Shown piece after piece: positions 1-6,057 of a stretch of 7,772 nt of DNA. The notes under the pieces are model-generated. The model did no database searches, had not been told where the DNA came from, and saw nothing but the letters and a program-made list of their open reading frames with translations. How positions within the stretch are numbered: position 1 is the stretch's first letter; every line of letters starts with the position of its first letter. Origin of the DNA: Acidithiobacillus sp. (GTDB lineage Bacteria; Pseudomonadota; Gammaproteobacteria; Acidithiobacillales; Acidithiobacillaceae); assembly GCA_028065135.1 (NCBI GenBank), contig JAPTWR010000208.1, forward strand, positions 1 through 7,772, in the 5' to 3' direction. The position numbers and the translations under genes were made by a program.

Positions 1-126
1 AACGTCCACAAAGACGTGGGCGCTCTTATGGAATGGATGGTCATTGAGAAAGATGCAGATGGGCACGTATTCGTTCCATGGGATGAAATCGACGTGAGAC
101 TGCCCCTCAAGCGGAATGCGGCATAA
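1..126 (+). CDS. C-terminal end of an unrecognised protein (partial)
   Basis: The window opens inside a reading frame that runs 41 codons from base 1 to a TAA at 124-126. The visible tail reads NVHKDVGALMEWMVIEKDAD and continues to a basic end, KRNAA. It is acidic in the middle (E-K-D-A-D, W-D-E-I-D) and shows no domain I can name. Because the start lies outside the window the total length is unknown. The frame is open over its whole visible length and is followed by a gene-free stretch with a strong terminator at 271-304 in the same direction, which fits it being the last gene of a plus-strand transcript. Function is not assigned. Confidence 0.5.
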   Translation, partial: NVHKDVGALMEWMVIEKDADGHVFVPWDEIDVRLPLKRNAA

Positions 127-174
127 ACAATATATGGGTATAGATTTGTCTTGTGATTTTGCGCTAAGGTATCC

Positions 175-248
175 ATCGGATAACGATCCGGCAGCAAGGG
201 ATTACATTTCCCCCTCGGTCCTTCATCCTGCCCGGATCGTTTTCCGAT
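175..248. repeat. Paired dyads forming a 17-base inverted repeat
   Basis: Bases 175-191 and 232-248 are inverted copies of each other with 16 of 17 positions matching, separated by 40 bases. Each arm also contains its own small dyad: CGGAT-4 bases-ATCCG at 177-190, and CGGAT-4 bases-TTCCG (one mismatch) at 233-246. The element lies between the stop at 126 and the terminator at 271-304. Such paired dyads can be binding sites for a dimeric regulator, recombinase or relaxase, or remnants of transposon ends. The sequence does not decide between these. Confidence 0.55.
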
Positions 249-270
249 AGTGATAACCCGCTCCATATTG

Positions 271-304
271 CCAGGAGGGCGTTCCTGCGCTCACCTGGTT
301 TTTT
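271..304 (+). terminator. Rho-independent terminator
   Basis: A stem of 5 base pairs (271-275 with 294-298), one A-A mismatch (276/293) and 5 further pairs (277-281 with 288-292, one of them G-T) closes a 6-base loop (282-287). It is followed directly by six T residues at 299-304. This is a textbook intrinsic terminator for plus-strand transcription. It would end the transcript of the gene whose tail is at 1-126 and insulate the genes from 442 onward. Confidence 0.75.
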
Positions 305-409
305 GTACAGCGATTGATGCAGACCCATGCTGGGCTGCCAGTCCTCCCGAAAGACGACGAAGGCGGCGGGGGCCTAAGTTGCGGTTTGACTGGCGGTAGG
401 CAAAGAACA

Positions 410-418
410 TGGTATACG
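410..418 (+). promoter_or_regulatory. Possible extended -10 promoter for the 442 gene
   Basis: TGGTATACG at 410-418 matches an extended -10 element (TG-N-TATACG, four of six hexamer positions). A TTGACT -35-like hexamer at 386-391 lies 21 bases from the TATACG, which is too far for a standard pair, or 18 bases from TGGTAT. A start near 425 would leave a short leader carrying the ribosome binding site of the gene at 442. It sits just after the terminator at 271-304, where a new promoter is needed. Confidence 0.3.
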
Positions 419-441
419 CGGAAACGGAAAGGGGGTGTGTG

Positions 442-630
442 ATGATGGCGAACATAGACAGGGGTTTTGTGGAGTTGTTGAACAAGCGCACGGGGTTGAA
501 CCTGACCTGGGATGAGTTCAAGGCAATTTATCAGGAGCGGAAGGCCGAGCGTGACGCTGACCCGGTTATTCAAAGTCGGAAGGAGCGGCATCGTGTTGAG
601 ATAGATGATATGGATGCCTTTTTTAGGTGA
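442..630 (+). CDS. Hypothetical 62-residue protein
   Basis: A short, charged, soluble protein of 62 residues starting MMANIDRGFVELLNK and ending in an acidic-aromatic tail (EIDDMDAFFR). The middle is rich in E, K, R and D and looks helical. No signal peptide or membrane segment is visible and I do not recognise the family. I chose the ATG at 442 (or 445, next codon) because GGAAAGGGGG lies just upstream as a good ribosome binding site; an in-frame ATG at 409 has none. The stop at 630 is 36 bases before the next gene, so the two probably share a transcript. Size and position fit an antitoxin or small accessory protein, but nothing shows that directly. Confidence 0.6.
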   Translation: MMANIDRGFVELLNKRTGLNLTWDEFKAIYQERKAERDADPVIQSRKERHRVEIDDMDAFFR

Positions 631-666
631 TGCACGGCATAAAACATGCCAATAAAAAGGCAAGTG

Positions 667-960
667 ATGCAGTTGCACCCGCCGATCTCCATGACTAGCA
701 TCATCGCTATGCACGAGACCCACCACAAAGACAAAGAACGTATCCTGCGCTGCCTCCGCAACGGTCCCAGGACCTGCAAGGAAGTCGCAGACGCCCTCAA
801 GTTATCCTACCTGCGCACCAATCACCTTATAGTGGACCTGGCAAAGCAGGGGCTGGTCTACGCACACCACTGCACCCTCAATGCCACGGGATCACCCATC
901 AATGTTTGGGCGTTACCATCATCGAAAACCACCCCACCATTACACTCAGCTATCGGATGA
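667..960 (+). CDS. Small winged-helix DNA-binding protein (paralogue of the gene at 5243-5476)
   Basis: A 97-residue protein whose core, from about residue 21, is a winged-helix fold. There is a first helix (KERILRCLRNGPR), then T-C-K-E-V-A-D-A-L-x-L-S-Y as the helix-turn-helix, a second helix with a conserved RT, and a beta wing ending in NVWAL. It probably binds DNA as a small regulator or antitoxin-like protein. It matches the protein at 5243-5476 at about 36 of 63 positions, and bases 771-798 are identical to the minus strand of 5387-5414. I prefer the ATG at 667, which has AAAAAGG six bases upstream; ATGs at 646 and 709 lack such a site. Directly downstream is a broken PIN toxin, so the pair may once have been a regulator/toxin unit. 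The C-terminal tail after NVWAL differs from the paralogue and may be a product of the junction with the PIN remnant. Confidence 0.75.
   Translation: MQLHPPISMTSIIAMHETHHKDKERILRCLRNGPRTCKEVADALKLSYLRTNHLIVDLAKQGLVYAHHCTLNATGSPINVWALPSSKTTPPLHSAIG
771..798 (+). repeat. Perfect 28-base match inside the duplicated winged-helix genes (first copy)
   Basis: These 28 bases recur exactly, in opposite orientation, at 5387-5414. They encode the turn of the helix-turn-helix (TCKEVADAL) in both winged-helix genes and mark the core of a longer diverged inverted duplication. Confidence 0.85.
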
Positions 961-965
961 GGTGG

Positions 966-1481
966 GCAATTTTTTGATGCGGCTGGCCCTGACGGACCTG
1001 TATCGGGCGCGCTGGACGGGCATGATCCATGATGAGTGGATCCGCAACGTGCTCAGGCAACGACTGGACCTGAAAGCAGAGGATCTGGAGCGGACCCGTT
1101 CTTTGATGGACGCCCATGCGCGGGATAGCCTTGTCACCGGCTTTGAGCACCTGATCCCCTCCATTGAAATTACCGGACGCCGATGATCGTCATGTACTGG
1201 CTGCCGCCATTCGGGGTGGCGCCAGTCTGATCATCACTTTCAATTTGAAGGATTTTCCACCGGAACAACTGAATCGCTACCAGGTATCGGCGCAGCATCC
1301 GGACGATTTCATCTTTGATCTGCTTGACCAGCACCTGGCCAGAATGTGCGAAGCGGCGGCCAACCATCGGCGGTCTCTGAAGAATCCACCGAAGACGGCT
1401 GACGAATACCTGGACACGCTGCTGAAGCGAGGTCTGACACAGACCGTCGGCGTCCTGCGGGGGTGGAGAGCAGCCATTTGA
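966..1481 (+). pseudogene. PIN-domain toxin/RNase remnant, N-terminally truncated and frameshifted
   Basis: Two overlapping frames together encode most of a PIN-domain protein of the roughly 190-residue VapC-like kind. The first frame (from about 966) gives NFLMRLALTDLYRARW, IHDEWIRNVL and GFEHLIPSIE. The second frame (to 1481) continues LPDADDRHVLAAA, the TFNLKDFP segment and a helical tail. Dropping one A of the AAA at 1167-1169 restores the expected join IPSIE-LPDADDRHV, so a single inserted base broke the gene. The first strand of the fold, which carries the first catalytic aspartate of PIN nucleases, is missing; upstream the sequence belongs to the winged-helix gene instead. Remaining acidic positions (HDEW, DADD, LKD) are still visible. 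With both defects it should be inactive. Short pieces could still be translated from the ATG at 977 or the TTG at 1164, but I consider this a dead gene. Confidence 0.8.
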
Positions 1482-1653
1482 GCGTCGATTCCGACCCCAG
1501 CAACTGAGAAGATACCTCCCGGTTCCCGGTAAAAGTCCGCAAGATTGCTTTATGTGGCTTATCAGCGCGCCTCTATTTTTTGGGCTCGGTTGGGGTCATC
1601 TACTTTGGAAATTTAGTGTGTGTCAAACATGGTTTAAGCCGTAGAAGCATCCG
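1482..1653. other. Convergent intergenic region with no recognised site
   Basis: These 172 bases separate the 3' end of the PIN remnant (plus strand) from the 3' end of the helicase gene (minus strand). I looked for a bidirectional terminator and found none convincing: a T-run at 1575-1580 has only a weak GC palindrome before it. I see no gene here. Confidence 0.5.
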
Positions 1654-4600
1654 TTACTCCTCAGCATCTTGGCTTTCTTCAAACAACGGTAATTGCTCTG
1701 AATCTGTGGCGGTCGGTTTCTCTACAGCCGTGTTTGTGGACTTGGGCACTTTCTTGCTGCGCACAGTCTTAGCAGATGGCTCCGTACCCTGCGCTTTGTT
1801 TACGATTCTTATGAGGTTCTGCAGCGCCTCCTTCCCTGACACCTTTTTGGGCGCCTTAACTGAGCTTTTCTGCGGTGTCTGTGGTGCGCTACTCCGGATC
1901 TTTCGGGTCTTTGCGGCCGCCCGACTCTGCGTTGACATCGCTACTGGCGCCGTTGTCCGCGCCGTGGGTTGGGCGATGGCTGCCACCTTGCGCAGTGTCT
2001 CCCCACGCGCCGGGAAATGTTGTTCCAGGAAGTGTAAGTTGTGCGCAAGAGTCCAGTGCTGCCATTGGCCGTCCTGGCTGGCGTCACGCAGAAACAGGTC
2101 GGGCTGCAAAAGATAAACCCCGGAAGCCACCCGCTTGAAGAGGTGACGGTTATAGGCATAATCGCGCTGTACTTCATTGCGGGCCAGAATAGCAGAGATA
2201 TAATTGCTTTTTTTGCGAAAAGTCGGCAGCACCGCCTCGGGCAGGAATTCCCAAGCGCGTTCAATCACTTCCCGTGTAAATCCCAACACGAAGCGATCTT
2301 CCACCGGCGTGCCGGGGATGAGCGACCAAATAGTCTGGAACAGGAAATACTCGGCTTGATGGCGTTCCAGGCGTACCAAGCGATCTCCGATACGCAGATC
2401 CAGGCTGAGGGGGGCCAGCAGGGTCCATAATGCTGGTAAGGTCTCCTCGGCAAACTGCGGATCCCCTATAGCCTCGCGCAGAGCCATATGGGAGGCATTG
2501 CGACCCAGATGATCCGTGGCATCGCGACGCGCCCCTTTATCCAGCAGCGCCTCCACCAGAGGAACATTTCCCGCCCGGGCGGCGGCCATCAGCGGGGTTT
2601 GATTCATGGGGGTACGATGCTCCAGGCCATAGCGATCGCAATCTGCCCAGACTTCATGAAATTGACGCCGGCCGTAAGCCGCCAGACGGCTGCTGACCAT
2701 TTTGGGACGTTGGGCCATAAAATGCTGGGCGGGTGCAAAGTGACCCTCTACCGCCAGACGCTCTGCCAATTCGGGGGCGTCATAGAAGGCGGTATATTCA
2801 AAGATCTGCTGTCGCCATTTATTGCCGACGGCCTGCTCGGTAAAGATTTTCTGGATCAGTTCCTCGACGCCGCGTGCATTAAAAACCGGCCATGGTGGAG
2901 TTTGGTCGCGGAGAATGGTACTTCGGATAGCCTCCGCCTGTTCGGATTTACCCTGTAGCTCCAGCTTGCGGGCTTCCTTTTGCCAATCCTCCCGTGAAGA
3001 GGCTTTTACCTGCACAACCTCGTCTGCACCGGCATGTATATCCAGCAGCCCCAGAAGTGGATGATGATGATCCGACTCCACCAGCAGCACGCTGTCCACT
3101 GCGCGGGTGATGGCCACATAGAGGGCGTTCACGAAGAACTTGTAGACCTCCAGGGATTTGTCTCCTTTATCCTTGGCGCGTCGAAAAGTCAGCGTATCGG
3201 CGCCGAGATCGGCCTTGCTGACCCCCTCACAGAGGGTGGTAAAGGGTGCGCGATGATCCGACAGAAAGCGATAAAGGATGATGTGGGGATATTCCAGCCC
3301 CTTGGCTTCCTGCACCGAGAAGAGCAGGGGGGTGGAAAACACCGCCCGCGCTGCGGCCTTATCCTCTTCACGCAGAACCAGCACGGCGAACTGGGTGGAC
3401 TGGGAGATTTGCCGGTTCAGCGTTTGCAAGGACTGCGGTTCAGCATCCAGCAAGCGGACCTGACCCGCCTTGTCTCCGACGGGCTCCACCAGAAAATTAC
3501 TCTCCCGGTCGATGGAGCCGAAACGCTGTTGCTTGATTTCCAGCAGGCGATTGGCCGTGCGGGTGACACTTCGGCCATTGCGAAAATTGTGGGTAAGCAC
3601 CCGCAGGTCCTGGCCGCCGGTGATACGCGGGTCGGCCCAGAAGAGGCTTTTGATTTGCGCCCAGGAGAAAAAATTGGGATGGACGATCTGGTTGGCGTCC
3701 CCGCCGAGCACAAAAGCGCCTGGCGTGCGCAGTGCGGCGAGGATCAGTGATAGCTGCACCGGGGTGAGATCCTGGACCTCATCAATGACCACGAAGTCGT
3801 AGCGGAGGGACACCAGGGGCTTCCAGGCCTGGGCTACAAGATTCAGATCGTACAGGCCTTCCGTGCGGAGCCAATCCTGATAGCGGGTGAATAGGTCATA
3901 GACCATGTCGCGCTGTTCCAGTGCGAAGATGGACTGGCGGACACCGAGTTGGTGATAAGCGGGAGCATCCAGTATGCCCTCGGCGCGGGCGGCAATGACC
4001 CCCCGGATTTCCTCAAAAGCCTGATGGGCGTCAACACCTTTATAATTCTGCCGCATCCGTGCGAACCAGCCGGCGAAATCCCGCCACTGCGCTTCGCGTC
4101 CTTCGGGAATGCGCCAGGTTTCGAGATATTCCCGGTAGGACAGAAAAGCGGCTTCCTGATCCTCCCGCACGAAGTCGTGGGCGTAAAAAAGTTCCTTGGC
4201 GTGCTCGGCGAGATAGGCCGAGTGGGTGATATAGAGGACATCGCCGGGGATGGTCTTGAGCTTTTCCAGCAGGAGGGCGGTTTTGCCACTCCCGGCGCCA
4301 CCCACCAGAATGAGTGGCGCCGGAGCCACATACAGTGCCGCCTGGGTGTCGTCGAAAGACAGGGGTTTATCGAGGATGTGGATATTGGGCTGGGTTTCCG
4401 GCAGATAGCGCAAAGGGGCAGCGTCTTTGCAGGCCTCCTGCAGATCCGCGTCCTGGATTTTATCGGAAAGCACTTCAGCACCGCGTAAAAAGCGGGATCC
4501 GGCATAATTGTGATGACGGATCACCTCCAGCATGAGGAGAGCGGTCTCGTCCTGATGACGGACCAACGAGAACAACAACCGGTCGGTGTCGTTCAGCCGC

Positions 4601-4758
4601 GCCCGGTAGAGCTTGCCATAGGTGACATGCTGGAGTTTTTTGACCTGTGCAGCACGAAAATCTCCCTGGGCCAGCGCTTCAGCCACCTTGGCGTAGGGGC
4701 GTTCTACGCCATGGGCGCTAAATCCGGTGTAGGTGAGAATGCGCAAAGGCGGGTTCAT
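1654..4758 (-). CDS. RelE-like/UvrD-like superfamily I helicase with ankyrin repeats and a clamp-binding-like tail
   Basis: A 1034-residue, intact multidomain protein. Residues about 12-95 resemble a RelE/ParE-type fold (KLYRARLNDTDRLLF, then strands ending in VIRHHNYAGSRF). The helicase core is complete: Q139 in DDTQAA; Walker A GGAGSGKT 153-160; motif Ia near THSAYLAEHA 178-187; Walker B VVIDEVQD 323-330; motif III GGDANQIV 352-359; motif IV LTHNFRN 388-394; motif V VQEAKGLEYP 482-491; motif VI YVAITRA 547-553. ATP-driven translocation or unwinding of DNA is the expected activity. Residues about 716-760 look like ankyrin repeats (TPLMAAARAGN, LVEALLDKGA). After about 925 comes a K/S/P/A-rich, probably disordered tail ending EQLPLFEES, where QLPLF 1022-1026 resembles a beta-clamp-binding peptide. 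The ATG overlaps the stop of the GNAT gene by 4 bases (ATGA), which implies translational coupling. The RelE and clamp assignments are inferences from pattern; the helicase is clear. Gabija GajB is UvrD-like too, but no GajA partner is present. Confidence 0.9.
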   Translation of the reverse strand: MNPPLRILTYTGFSAHGVERPYAKVAEALAQGDFRAAQVKKLQHVTYGKLYRARLNDTDRLLFSLVRHQDETALLMLEVIRHHNYAGSRFLRGAEVLSDKIQDADLQEACKDAAPLRYLPETQPNIHILDKPLSFDDTQAALYVAPAPLILVGGAGSGKTALLLEKLKTIPGDVLYITHSAYLAEHAKELFYAHDFVREDQEAAFLSYREYLETWRIPEGREAQWRDFAGWFARMRQNYKGVDAHQAFEEIRGVIAARAEGILDAPAYHQLGVRQSIFALEQRDMVYDLFTRYQDWLRTEGLYDLNLVAQAWKPLVSLRYDFVVIDEVQDLTPVQLSLILAALRTPGAFVLGGDANQIVHPNFFSWAQIKSLFWADPRITGGQDLRVLTHNFRNGRSVTRTANRLLEIKQQRFGSIDRESNFLVEPVGDKAGQVRLLDAEPQSLQTLNRQISQSTQFAVLVLREEDKAAARAVFSTPLLFSVQEAKGLEYPHIILYRFLSDHRAPFTTLCEGVSKADLGADTLTFRRAKDKGDKSLEVYKFFVNALYVAITRAVDSVLLVESDHHHPLLGLLDIHAGADEVVQVKASSREDWQKEARKLELQGKSEQAEAIRSTILRDQTPPWPVFNARGVEELIQKIFTEQAVGNKWRQQIFEYTAFYDAPELAERLAVEGHFAPAQHFMAQRPKMVSSRLAAYGRRQFHEVWADCDRYGLEHRTPMNQTPLMAAARAGNVPLVEALLDKGARRDATDHLGRNASHMALREAIGDPQFAEETLPALWTLLAPLSLDLRIGDRLVRLERHQAEYFLFQTIWSLIPGTPVEDRFVLGFTREVIERAWEFLPEAVLPTFRKKSNYISAILARNEVQRDYAYNRHLFKRVASGVYLLQPDLFLRDASQDGQWQHWTLAHNLHFLEQHFPARGETLRKVAAIAQPTARTTAPVAMSTQSRAAAKTRKIRSSAPQTPQKSSVKAPKKVSGKEALQNLIRIVNKAQGTEPSAKTVRSKKVPKSTNTAVEKPTATDSEQLPLFEESQDAEE

Positions 4759-5246
4759 GGTTTACTCGCTGCGATGATCTGGGACACTGGGACATACAGG
4801 CATAACGGATCGTCTAAAGTGGCCGTAAAGCCCAGCCGCTGATAAAACCGCGCGGCAGAATCGTGCTTGGCATCGACCACCACGGCGTACAGACCCACCC
4901 GTTGCGAGAACTCCACGGCCAGATGCAAGGCGAACGCCAGGAGGTCCTGGCCAATACCCTGCCCTTGGTAACGACGGTCCACCGCCGGGCGGCCCAGCGC
5001 CAAGATCGGGACCGGATAACGCGGAAGACGGGGATGTGATGGTAATGCCTCCGTGGCCACCTGCCCGGCATTCACGGCAACAAAGCCCAGAATATCAGGA
5101 AGGTCATCCCGTTGCGTCCACAAGCGCACCAAGAATATCCGCGCGGTGCAACTCCTACTGGGGCACACCAAGCTGCCTTCCAAGTGCCGTGATCCTTGAT
5201 CCAGAGCGTTAGCGCCGGGGATGGCGTCTTTGAATTTGGCTTTCAC
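4755..5246 (-). CDS. GNAT-family acetyltransferase, toxin-like (TacT/AtaT type)
   Basis: A 163-residue GNAT acetyltransferase. The best segment is LPRYPVPILALGRPAVDRRYQGQGIG (about residues 74-99), given here only as the diagnostic block. R92-Y-Q-G-Q-G97 is the acetyl-CoA pyrophosphate loop, preceded by the V-D strand typical of toxin-type GNATs. VVVDAK (122-127) and RFYQRLGF (133-140), with Y135 as the likely general acid, complete the pattern. Relatives of this shape acetylate aminoacyl-tRNA and pair with ribbon-helix-helix antitoxins; here the upstream partner is a winged-helix protein instead. The first 40 residues match the family only weakly. I chose the GTG at 5246: it overlaps the stop of the winged-helix gene by 4 bases (GTGA), has GAGG upstream and gives the usual family length, whereas the ATG at 5315 would overlap 70 bases. 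The substrate cannot be read from sequence; an ordinary small-molecule acetyltransferase is possible. Confidence 0.8.
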   Translation of the reverse strand: MKAKFKDAIPGANALDQGSRHLEGSLVCPSRSCTARIFLVRLWTQRDDLPDILGFVAVNAGQVATEALPSHPRLPRYPVPILALGRPAVDRRYQGQGIGQDLLAFALHLAVEFSQRVGLYAVVVDAKHDSAARFYQRLGFTATLDDPLCLYVPVSQIIAASKP

Positions 5247-5476
5247 GCGGGGTCTGCCTCTGACGGGCGCAGTGCCCAGACGTTGACGGTGCGGCCCTGG
5301 GCACTGAGGACGCAACGGGGGGAGTGGATTACCTGTTTTCGCGCCAGGACTTCCAGAAGCTGCGTGGTGCGCGGATAGGATAGGCCGAGGGCGTCTGCGA
5401 CTTCCTTGCAGGTCTTGGGACCGCTATGCAGGCAGCGCAGAATGCGAGCGTCATCTTTGCTGGTCAAGGTTTTCAT
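5243..5476 (-). CDS. Small winged-helix DNA-binding protein, first gene of the helicase operon
   Basis: A 77-residue protein that is almost entirely one winged-helix domain: ARILRCLHSGPK, then the helix-turn-helix TCKEVADALGLSYPRT, a recognition-helix extension, and a wing from about residue 50 to NVWAL near residue 69. It is the paralogue of the protein at 667-960. The ATG at 5476 has AGGA about seven bases upstream. Its stop overlaps the GTG of the GNAT gene by 4 bases, so the two are probably translated in step, and the GNAT gene is coupled to the helicase in the same way. The likely role is autoregulation of the operon and possibly neutralisation of the acetyltransferase, as an antitoxin would do. 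The second part is inference from position only. Confidence 0.8.
   Translation of the reverse strand: MKTLTSKDDARILRCLHSGPKTCKEVADALGLSYPRTTQLLEVLARKQVIHSPRCVLSAQGRTVNVWALRPSEADPA
5387..5414 (-). repeat. Perfect 28-base match inside the duplicated winged-helix genes (second copy)
   Basis: This is the inverted partner of 771-798. The two copies flank about 4.6 kb containing the PIN remnant, the helicase gene and the GNAT gene, so recombination between them would invert that block. Confidence 0.85.
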
Positions 5477-5530
5477 GAGGAAAATCCTGGCCGCAACGGG
5501 CGGGTCCGCGCAACGGATGCGAGTGCGTGG

Positions 5531-5959
5531 TCAGTCATCGAGTTTTGGCCGGGTAGTTGGGTCATTGCGTAGCCAGCGGCTCCAGAAATCCTCATTGATA
5601 CTGGAAGAGGGTGGAGTTTCGCATGGCAATGATTGGGTGGACTGAGCGGACCTCCGTTTTTTGCGCATTCCCCAGGCAGCCTGGGCGGCGGCATAGGCAT
5701 CGCCTTCGGCGCGCACCCAGATTTGCCGTTTTTGGTTGAAAGACAGCGCCTTGCTGGCCAAGCCGTAACTACTCGCCACCCTCAGGACGTTGCCGGCGGT
5801 CGTTGGGGACAGTCCCGTGGATGCGGCGATTTCTCGTGAGGTCATGGGGCATACCAAGGCGGAAATGACGCTCGGAACGAGTTCTTCGATGGTTTTCTGG
5901 GGTTCTTCTAATTCTTCGTGCATGGCGGTTATTTTCGACAAATCGATGTAAATGTCCAC
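5531..5959 (-). CDS. Winged-helix regulator-like protein with uncertain start
   Basis: A protein of up to 142 residues. An acidic N-terminal helix (HEELEEPQKTIEELV) is followed by a helix-turn-helix, PMTSREIAASTGLSPTTAG at about residues 38-56, and a wing ending RQIWVRAEG at about 79-86. A basic patch (MRKKRR) and a polar, probably flexible tail follow. It is distinct in sequence from the other winged-helix proteins here but of the same general design, so I expect DNA binding. The GTG at 5959 is part of the only good ribosome binding site (CAGGTGG), so it may not be the true start. An ATC eight bases after AGGTGG, a TTG at 5941 and an ATG at 5923 are alternatives. It ends 54 bases before the winged-helix/GNAT/helicase operon in the same direction and may be cotranscribed. 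Confidence 0.65.
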   Translation of the reverse strand: MDIYIDLSKITAMHEELEEPQKTIEELVPSVISALVCPMTSREIAASTGLSPTTAGNVLRVASSYGLASKALSFNQKRQIWVRAEGDAYAAAQAAWGMRKKRRSAQSTQSLPCETPPSSSINEDFWSRWLRNDPTTRPKLDD

Positions 5960-6057
5960 CTGATGTTTTTCGGTAGGGTTTGACGATGGATTCAGGGGCG
6001 TCCCTGTCTGAGTCCAGTGGATAGGTATCGGGGAGCCACTCGATATTTTCCTGCCGA

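Noticed and set aside
134..250. 38-codon frame starting ATGGGTATAGATTTG
   Set aside because: No ribosome binding site, and it runs through the inverted repeat. The shared 12-base ATATATGGGTAT with the BRO-N start region is probably chance.
372..401. GCCTA...TAGGC arms resembling an integron attC site
   Set aside because: Only 30 bases long, with no R'/L' boxes and no gene-cassette arrangement; attC sites are about twice this length or more.
223..726. 167-codon minus-strand frame
   Set aside because: It crosses the terminator and the well-supported 442-630 gene; composition (P, H, L, R) is that of a shadow frame.
1580..2116. 178-codon plus-strand frame opposite the end of the helicase gene
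   Set aside because: It lies mostly antisense to the conserved helicase frame, is rich in C, A and V as expected of an antisense frame, and has no recognisable domain.
3034..3750. 238-codon plus-strand frame
   Set aside because: Antisense shadow of helicase motifs II to VI, which are highly conserved on the minus strand.
1654..5476. Gabija or another known helicase-based defence system
   Set aside because: The helicase is UvrD-like, but no OLD/TOPRIM nuclease (GajA), PLD nuclease or other known partner is present in the window.
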